From the NCBI GenBank assembly GCA_047619485.1, contig JBLHKE010000045.1:1-19477 (forward strand): a stretch of DNA of 19,477 bases. Reading direction: 5' to 3'. The notes beneath the pieces were generated by a model. That model did no database searches and was not told the origin of the DNA. It saw only the letters and a program-made list of their open reading frames with translations. Origin of the DNA: JBLHKE01 sp047619485 (GTDB taxonomy: Bacteria; Verrucomicrobiota; Verrucomicrobiia; Verrucomicrobiales; DEV007). Below, piece after piece: positions 14,867 to 19,477 of this stretch (position 1 is the first letter of the stretch; each line of letters begins with the position of its first letter). The position numbers and the translations under genes are program-made.

Positions 14867-17159
14867 GTGCGTGTTTTTGATTGGTTCTGTTCTTTACCTC
14901 GACGGGATGGAACTCGCTGGCGATCTTCTCCGCCATCCGGATGGACAAGGCCACGCCGGTCGGGACCGGGTTGCTGATACCGCCGGTTGGGAACGCGCCA
15001 TAGCTGGCAAGGTAGAGGCCCTTGACGTCGTGCGACTCGAGGTGGCTATCGGTGACCGACTGGTTCGGATCGTCTCCCATGCGATGGGTTCCCATGTAGT
15101 GGCCGCTGACGAGTGGGGGAACCTCGACCCGCACATCGTGGGCGCCGAGCTTGTCGAAGATCTGGCGAATGACCTTTTTCATCTCCTCATAGCCGCGCTT
15201 TTCGTAATCGCCGGCCATCAGGTCGAAGTGAATACGCGCGGCCGGATTGCCGTAGCGATCTTTGACCGTGGGGGAGAGATCGACGCGATTTTTCTCATAT
15301 GGGAGCTGCTCCATGAAGGCTCCTAGGGTGATAAATCGACCGAATGTTTGATCAATCTCCTCCTTCAATTCCGCGCCCCACTTGCCTGACTCGAGGGCGA
15401 TTTCAAGTGGCGTCGGACCAGCGTTCTCGCGGATCAAGAGGCGTGCGCCAGCCCACTCGCCGCGGTTTTCATGATCGTGGAATTGCATCGAGGTCGCGGT
15501 CTCGTAGCCGCGGGCGTAAGGCGTTAGCTTCTGATCGACGCGGCCGGTGAGATAGAATTTCACGTGTTCGGTAAGGTATTTTCCGAGCACGCCAGAGCTG
15601 TTGGCGAGGCCACCTTCTTTGGAGAGAAGCAGCAGGCGGACGTTCTCGATCGCCTGAGCTGCGAGAATCACGCGCGGGGCGTGGAGCTCGCGCAATTGTC
15701 CATCGCGATCGTGGTAGCGGACGCCGGTGAGATTCTCCTGTGCGTCAGTTAGGACTTTGGAGACATTCGCCTCGGTGAAGAGGGTGAAATTCTCATGCCA
15801 CTTGAGCGCGTCGATCGTCTGATCGGAGGAGAACATCGCTCCGATTGGGCACGCCCGACACACGCCGTAGTCGAGGCACTTGGATCGCCCCTCGTAGGGC
15901 TCGGTGTTGCGTGCGTTTGGCGTCGAGTGCAATTTGATCCCAATTTTGCCGGCTGCTTTTTCGACGAGCCGATCCGTCTCACTCCACGGGTAGGCAGGCA
16001 TCGGAAACTCTGCGCTGCGCTGCGAGGCAAACGGGTTGTCGTCATCGGCCGAGACGCCGATGAAGCGTTCGGACTTTGCGTAATCTTCCTCGATCTCGTC
16101 GTAGTCGATCGGCCAATCGATACCGACACCGTACTTCGACTTCAGTTTGAAGTCGTTGGCGATGAAGCGCGGGGTGACTGCGCCCCAAGCGAGTGAGGAG
16201 CCACCCACGCGTCGCAGCGAGAATGTGTTGAGCCCTAGGTCGTCGCCGTGCAATTCGAATGCCCAGGGATCGTAGTCCCACGCTGGTCCATCGCTTGGCG
16301 TGCGTTCCATGACGGCGAAACGATCTTCATCTGGAGGCGTTCCCGCCTCGAGCATCGCGACATTCAAGCCCGCTTTGACCAACACAGAAGCGGCGGCTGC
16401 CCCGAGCGGGCCAGAGCCGACGATGATGCAATCGAAGTGATCGCTGCGATGCCCGGAGACGTCGATGGCCGGTCTTTTGAGGAACTCGTGGATGCCCTGT
16501 CGCGCCACCCCTGAGAGTGTGCAGGTCTGTCGGCCTCCCTTGGTGTGAATCCTGTCACCGTCCAGATTTTTTGCCCTGAATTTTTCGAACGAGCCGTCAT
16601 CGATTGAGAGAAACAGGTCGCCCCCGCGTTGTTTGACCGATTCGATGACCCCCTCTGGCCCGCTCTGCAAAGGTTTGCCCGGGTAGTTCTCATAGCCGAC
16701 GGATTCCCAGGCGCGTGGCCCACGGTAGTAGAGGTCGAGAAAATCACGGACGACGAATTGGCGGAATCGTTTGGTCGATGGTGAGCTCAGTAGGAGATCA
16801 AAGTTTTCCGACGTTAGCCGGAGTTGCTTCCTCCAGTTCGAGTCGTTCTCGCGGAACTGGTACGGGCGCAGTATCTTCTTCAGGGCGCGGTGCTGAGCCT
16901 CCCGATCGAGCTGGGCAAATCCCGCACTGAGTCGGGCTGCTGCCTCGCGGTAGGTGATCAGGAAGCCGGGTTGCTCAGAGATGCGTCGCTCGAGATGTTG
17001 CGAAAATTCTGCTTCTGTTAGGGCATGGTCAGCTGTGACTGCGCCGAGCAGTGCGAACAGCACTTCCTTCTCGGTGGCTGATAGCTCCACAGATTCTGTG
17101 TCCTCCGGTTCGGGGAGGCGTGGTCGGATGTAGTTCTTGAGTTGGGTGCGAAAATTCAT
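14859..17159 (-). CDS. GMC family FAD oxidoreductase with N-terminal gluconate-dehydrogenase-subunit-3-like region
   Basis: This first gene of the operon encodes a GMC-type flavoprotein of about 766 residues, which oxidises an alcohol or sugar hydroxyl. The first 160 residues (LSATEKEVLFALLGAV ... FRQFVVRDFLDLYYRGPRAW ... YPG) resemble gluconate 2-dehydrogenase subunit 3, normally a separate protein. The FAD domain starts FDCIIVGSGPLGAAAASVLV (GxGxxG at about 248-253). VGGSSLAWGAVTPRF follows, then a Cys cluster CLDYGVCRACP at 428-438 as in membrane-type gluconate and fructose dehydrogenases. The C-terminal GMC motifs are SGHYMGTHRMGDDP (catalytic His region) and FPTGGISNPVPTGVALSI. No Tat or Sec signal is seen, so it is probably cytoplasmic, unlike classical gluconate dehydrogenase. 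The start is placed at ATG 17157-17159; an ATG at 17199-17201 or TTG at 17202-17204 would add 14-15 residues. The electron acceptor is unknown. Confidence 0.87.
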   Translation of the reverse strand: MNFRTQLKNYIRPRLPEPEDTESVELSATEKEVLFALLGAVTADHALTEAEFSQHLERRISEQPGFLITYREAAARLSAGFAQLDREAQHRALKKILRPYQFRENDSNWRKQLRLTSENFDLLLSSPSTKRFRQFVVRDFLDLYYRGPRAWESVGYENYPGKPLQSGPEGVIESVKQRGGDLFLSIDDGSFEKFRAKNLDGDRIHTKGGRQTCTLSGVARQGIHEFLKRPAIDVSGHRSDHFDCIIVGSGPLGAAAASVLVKAGLNVAMLEAGTPPDEDRFAVMERTPSDGPAWDYDPWAFELHGDDLGLNTFSLRRVGGSSLAWGAVTPRFIANDFKLKSKYGVGIDWPIDYDEIEEDYAKSERFIGVSADDDNPFASQRSAEFPMPAYPWSETDRLVEKAAGKIGIKLHSTPNARNTEPYEGRSKCLDYGVCRACPIGAMFSSDQTIDALKWHENFTLFTEANVSKVLTDAQENLTGVRYHDRDGQLRELHAPRVILAAQAIENVRLLLLSKEGGLANSSGVLGKYLTEHVKFYLTGRVDQKLTPYARGYETATSMQFHDHENRGEWAGARLLIRENAGPTPLEIALESGKWGAELKEEIDQTFGRFITLGAFMEQLPYEKNRVDLSPTVKDRYGNPAARIHFDLMAGDYEKRGYEEMKKVIRQIFDKLGAHDVRVEVPPLVSGHYMGTHRMGDDPNQSVTDSHLESHDVKGLYLASYGAFPTGGISNPVPTGVALSIRMAEKIASEFHPVEVKNRTNQKHAHV

Positions 17160-17255
17160 CAATCCAAAAGCCCTTGCCTTTCTTATAAGTGCGATACTCA
17201 TCAAAAATAATCATTATAACTGCATTTTTATTAAAATTACAGAGAGGTGATATGA

Positions 17256-17284
17256 ATTATACATAAAGTTATGGAAATTGTTTA
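17256..17284 (-). promoter_or_regulatory. Putative sigma-70 promoter for the minus-strand operon
   Basis: On the minus strand TAAACA (17279-17284) is followed after exactly 17 bases by a perfect TATAAT (17256-17261). Transcription would start near 17249, about 90 bases before the ATG at 17159. A second TATAAT (17213-17218) with a weak upstream box (TGTAAT at 17236-17241, also 17 bases away) is an alternative whose start point would favour the 17159 ATG. The region 17205-17330 is strikingly AT-rich compared with the genes on both sides. On the plus strand a TTGTTT (17278-17283) lies in the same place but its -10 partner (TAACTT at 17301) is poor. Confidence 0.45.
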
Positions 17285-17369
17285 AAAAGTAAAGTAATTT
17301 TAACTTCTATTGAACCCTGAAAGTCTCGCCGTCTCTGGCGCGTAAAGGGCATCGCCAATTTTAATTCAC

Positions 17370-17393
17370 TGCCGTCGGGCGTCCGACCTGGCA
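17370..17393 (+). promoter_or_regulatory. Hairpin in the leader just before the GT26-STAS gene
   Basis: The plus-strand sequence reads TGCC-GTCGG-GCGT-CCGAC-CT-GGCA. A five-pair stem with a GCGT tetraloop is extended by four more pairs across a two-base bulge, giving nine GC-rich pairs. Its foot is 9 bases before the ATG at 17403, over the place of a ribosome-binding site, and no Shine-Dalgarno sequence is present. There is no T-run, so it is not a standard terminator. A role in translation control is only inference. Confidence 0.4.
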
Positions 17394-17402
17394 AGCAGCC
17401 AC

Positions 17403-18629
17403 ATGACAACCGATCAGAAGATGCAGGAGAAAACGCAAGAGTGGAAACGTGAGCCCTATGTCATCTCGACGCTGCTGGGGATCCCATTCCACCATGTGAC
17501 CATGGCGCAGACGCTTGAGACTTGTGAGCGGTTGTTGGACGACCGTTCAGAACCCTCTTACATCGTCACCGCGAATGTCGACTTCACCTACCTCGCCTCA
17601 AAGAACCCGGCACTACGTGATTTCATCTTCCATTCTGATCTCGTCATTTGCGATGGCCTCCCACTGGTCGGTCTGTCGAAGGTTTGCGGGGGGGCAGAAT
17701 TGCCAGAGCGGGTGGCCGGTTCGGATCTCGGGATGCCTCTGTTGGAGCTGTGTGCACGACGTGGGTTCTCGGTCTACTTCTTGGGGAGCGACGAGCAAAC
17801 CCTAGGCGAACTAGAGGACGTCTTGGCAGAACGCCTGCCAGAATTGAAGATTGCCGGGCACTGTTCACCTCCGATCGGACAGGTAGAGGATTGGGATAAT
17901 GAAGAACTCAGTGAGAAGATCGAGAACGCGGCTCCGCACCTGATTTTGGCGGCTTTCGGCTGCCCGAAGCAAGAGCAGTGGATTGCCCGCAATCACCGCA
18001 GCCTCGGGGTGCCACTCAGCATCGGTGTCGGTGCGACCTTGGATTTTATCGTCGGTAAACAACAACGTGCGCCGAAGCTAGCGCAGAAATTGTGCCTCGA
18101 ATGGTTCTGGCGGATGTGTAGCAATCCGAAGCGTTTCGTAAAACGCTACGCAAAAGACTTTGGCTTCCTGTCCGAGGCGGCCGTGCGGCAGTGGCTCGAC
18201 AGCCGCAAGCGTGGCAAGGTGATCGATGGTGTCGATCCGGACGTCGCCAAGGCGCATCGCTACACGGTTTGCGGTGGAGCATGGAAGAGTGGCGGGCTTG
18301 CCGGTTGTGAGGAGTTAGCTAGCGACCGCGGCGATGTGTTGATCGATTGCTCGACGGTGACCCGGTTCGGAGCAGTCGAGTTGGGGCAGTTGTGTGAGAT
18401 GGCTCGCCAGGTGCATCGCAGCAGCCGCTACTTCGCGATCGTGCGTCCCACAGAAGTTGTTTCCAGTATGATCAAACACCAGAAACTCGACGCTCAATTG
18501 CCGATGTTCGAGAGCCTGAAGGCGTCGCTCTTGGACAATGTCGCCGCGCCTCACATCGCAAAAACGGAGTTTGAGGGATGGACAAAAAATTGGTCAAGAG
18601 ACTCCAAAGAGGGTGTGGAAATTACATAA
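17403..18629 (+). CDS. WecG/TagA/CpsF (GT26) glycosyltransferase fused to a C-terminal STAS-like domain
   Basis: Residues 20-252 form a GT26 glycosyltransferase, the family that adds N-acetylmannosamine or related sugars to undecaprenyl-linked intermediates. Landmarks are VTANVDFTYLASKNP (55-69), ICDGLPLVGLSK (82-93), ERVAGSDLGMPLLE (102-115), YFLGSDEQT (125-133), AAFGCPKQEQWIARN (183-197), IGVGATLDFIVGKQQRAP (207-224) and LEWFWRMCSNPKRFVKRYAKD (232-252, basic membrane-associating end). Usual members stop near 250 residues; this one has 408. The extra part from about 285 (YTVCGGAWK, then DVLIDCSTVTRFGAVELGQL, FAIVRPTEVVSSMIKHQKLD, FESLKASL) has the strand-helix pattern of a STAS domain. The DSSG-type serine site of anti-sigma antagonists is replaced by GAVE, so phosphorylation is unlikely. 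It is divergent from the operon to its left. An ATG at codon 7 is an alternative start. The STAS assignment is from pattern and needs a profile search. Confidence 0.9.
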   Translation: MTTDQKMQEKTQEWKREPYVISTLLGIPFHHVTMAQTLETCERLLDDRSEPSYIVTANVDFTYLASKNPALRDFIFHSDLVICDGLPLVGLSKVCGGAELPERVAGSDLGMPLLELCARRGFSVYFLGSDEQTLGELEDVLAERLPELKIAGHCSPPIGQVEDWDNEELSEKIENAAPHLILAAFGCPKQEQWIARNHRSLGVPLSIGVGATLDFIVGKQQRAPKLAQKLCLEWFWRMCSNPKRFVKRYAKDFGFLSEAAVRQWLDSRKRGKVIDGVDPDVAKAHRYTVCGGAWKSGGLAGCEELASDRGDVLIDCSTVTRFGAVELGQLCEMARQVHRSSRYFAIVRPTEVVSSMIKHQKLDAQLPMFESLKASLLDNVAAPHIAKTEFEGWTKNWSRDSKEGVEIT

Positions 18630-18705
18630 ATTATAATTATTAAGTTTCTCGGGGATAAATTGGTTTACGAAAGTCAGAGGTAGTTTATATTTTTTACTCA
18701 TAAAT

Positions 18706-19477
18706 ATGAAAAATACGAAAAATAAGGGTTTCAATTTTGCACTCCCTTTTGATCCATTTCGACTGCTACTGGCCGTTTTGGAGAAATTTGGGTTCATCCT
18801 GCTTGCTGCTGTGGTTTGCGGAGCCTTGGGGATCGGGTATGCCGTGTTCAAGTTAGGTGACACTTACACTGCGTCTGTGACCTTGGCCTCGGAGGGGTGG
18901 CACACCAAACGAGCGGACGAGGGGACGACCTACGTCCCGATGCCGATCACCGATGAGGCGGTGGTGATTGCGGCTCATGCGGAAGAAGTTTACGAGATCG
19001 CAGCGAAGAAGATCGATCCGAACATGCAGGGCGCAGCGGTGCGAGCCCTGGTGAGCCTCGAGCAACTGCCAGGAGAGGGTCTGTTCTCGGTCAGTGCGAA
19101 TACGAGCGAGGGAGGGGAGATGACTCACCGAGTGGTCATTGCTTATGCAGAAGGCCTGATGGAGTACACCGCGTTGATTCGCAAGAAGGAGGCTCGCAGA
19201 GAATACGAGCAGTTGGAGAAACAGTTGAAGGAGAAAGAGGCGGCCACGCAGGAGATCCGCGGTGAGATCGTTGAGTACGTGAAGGGTACGGGGATCTACG
19301 ATGTGCTGAGCACGGGCGGGACAGCGGTCTCACAGATCGGACTACTGAAGAAATCGCTCAACGATTACAAGGCAGATTTTGCGAGCTACAACGATCAGAC
19401 GGTTGCGCTGATCCGCAAGGAGGCGGTCGTGCCACTCAAGCAGCAACTCAGCGCACTGCTAACCCAGTACACTGAGG
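18706..19477 (+). CDS. Wzz-type chain-length determinant/polysaccharide copolymerase, 3' end beyond window
   Basis: An open frame from ATG 18706-18708 runs to the window end (257 codons) without a stop. The N-terminus MKNTKNKGFNFALPFDPFRL is followed by one membrane span (KFGFILLAAVVCGALGIGYAVFKL, roughly residues 28-51), then TYTASVTLASEG, the periplasmic beta segment usual after the first span of Wzz proteins. A long charged helical stretch follows (RKKEARREYEQLEKQLKEKE), likely coiled coil. This is the layout of polysaccharide copolymerases that set chain length in Wzx/Wzy systems; the second span and any kinase domain would be outside the window. The gene begins 76 bases after the GT26-STAS stop, across an AT-rich gap without a clear terminator; a weak TTATAT box (18685-18690) might be an own promoter. 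No Shine-Dalgarno site is seen. Confidence 0.8.
   Translation, partial: MKNTKNKGFNFALPFDPFRLLLAVLEKFGFILLAAVVCGALGIGYAVFKLGDTYTASVTLASEGWHTKRADEGTTYVPMPITDEAVVIAAHAEEVYEIAAKKIDPNMQGAAVRALVSLEQLPGEGLFSVSANTSEGGEMTHRVVIAYAEGLMEYTALIRKKEARREYEQLEKQLKEKEAATQEIRGEIVEYVKGTGIYDVLSTGGTAVSQIGLLKKSLNDYKADFASYNDQTVALIRKEAVVPLKQQLSALLTQYTE

Noticed and set aside
17241..17265. Possible tiny leader ORF (AGAGAGGTGAT then ATG AAT TAT ACA TAA) on the plus strand
   Set aside because: Four codons after a purine-rich stretch in AT-rich DNA can arise by chance; no regulatory residues or adjacent attenuator were seen.
18630..18705. AT-rich gap before the Wzz gene as terminator or strong promoter
   Set aside because: No stable hairpin with T-run was found, and the best -35/-10 pairs have poor spacing or weak matches.

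Overview
The window looks like a piece of a Verrucomicrobiota chromosome, probably a marine or polysaccharide-degrading member. This is inferred from the gene mix: a secreted formylglycine sulfatase with a PA14 domain, a secreted PQQ-type beta-propeller protein with the WPQFRGP start common in the PVC superphylum, a secreted PHP-domain remnant, and high-GC genes that mostly lack Shine-Dalgarno sites. No rRNA, tRNA or CRISPR array was seen.

Left part (1-5090): a catabolic and debris zone. A lower-GC sulfatase gene (minus strand) is followed by two copies of an imperfect direct repeat. Next come a frameshifted, truncated PHP-domain gene and a frameshifted C-terminal fragment of an unrecognised protein. 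An intact PQQ-propeller gene has a 14-bp perfect palindrome just before its start. Beyond it lie a decayed plus-strand gene (two apparent frame changes, one in-frame stop) and the C-terminal remnant of an IS4-type transposase, which ends right beside the next operon.

Middle part (5091-17159): seven minus-strand genes packed with overlaps or gaps of at most about 36 bases, evidently one operon for a surface or exported polysaccharide. In transcription order they are a GMC oxidoreductase carrying a gluconate-dehydrogenase-subunit-3-like N-terminus, a DegT/DnrJ/EryC1 PLP aminotransferase, a Wzy/WaaL-type polymerase or ligase, a Wzx-type flippase, a secreted GH9 glycanase with a LamG-like C-terminus, a GT4 glycosyltransferase and a PIG-L deacetylase. 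The first two could oxidise and then aminate a sugar or cyclitol. The glycosyltransferase assembles the chain, the flippase and polymerase export and polymerise it, and the GH9 enzyme trims or releases polymer outside the cytoplasm. This scheme is inferred.

Right part (17160-19477): an AT-rich divergent promoter region, then plus-strand genes for a WecG/TagA/CpsF (GT26) glycosyltransferase fused to a STAS-like domain, and a Wzz-type chain-length or copolymerase protein cut by the window end. These belong to the same Wzx/Wzy-type pathway. The most unusual points are the GT26-STAS fusion, the oxidase-aminotransferase pair, and the GH9 enzyme translationally coupled on both sides inside the export operon.
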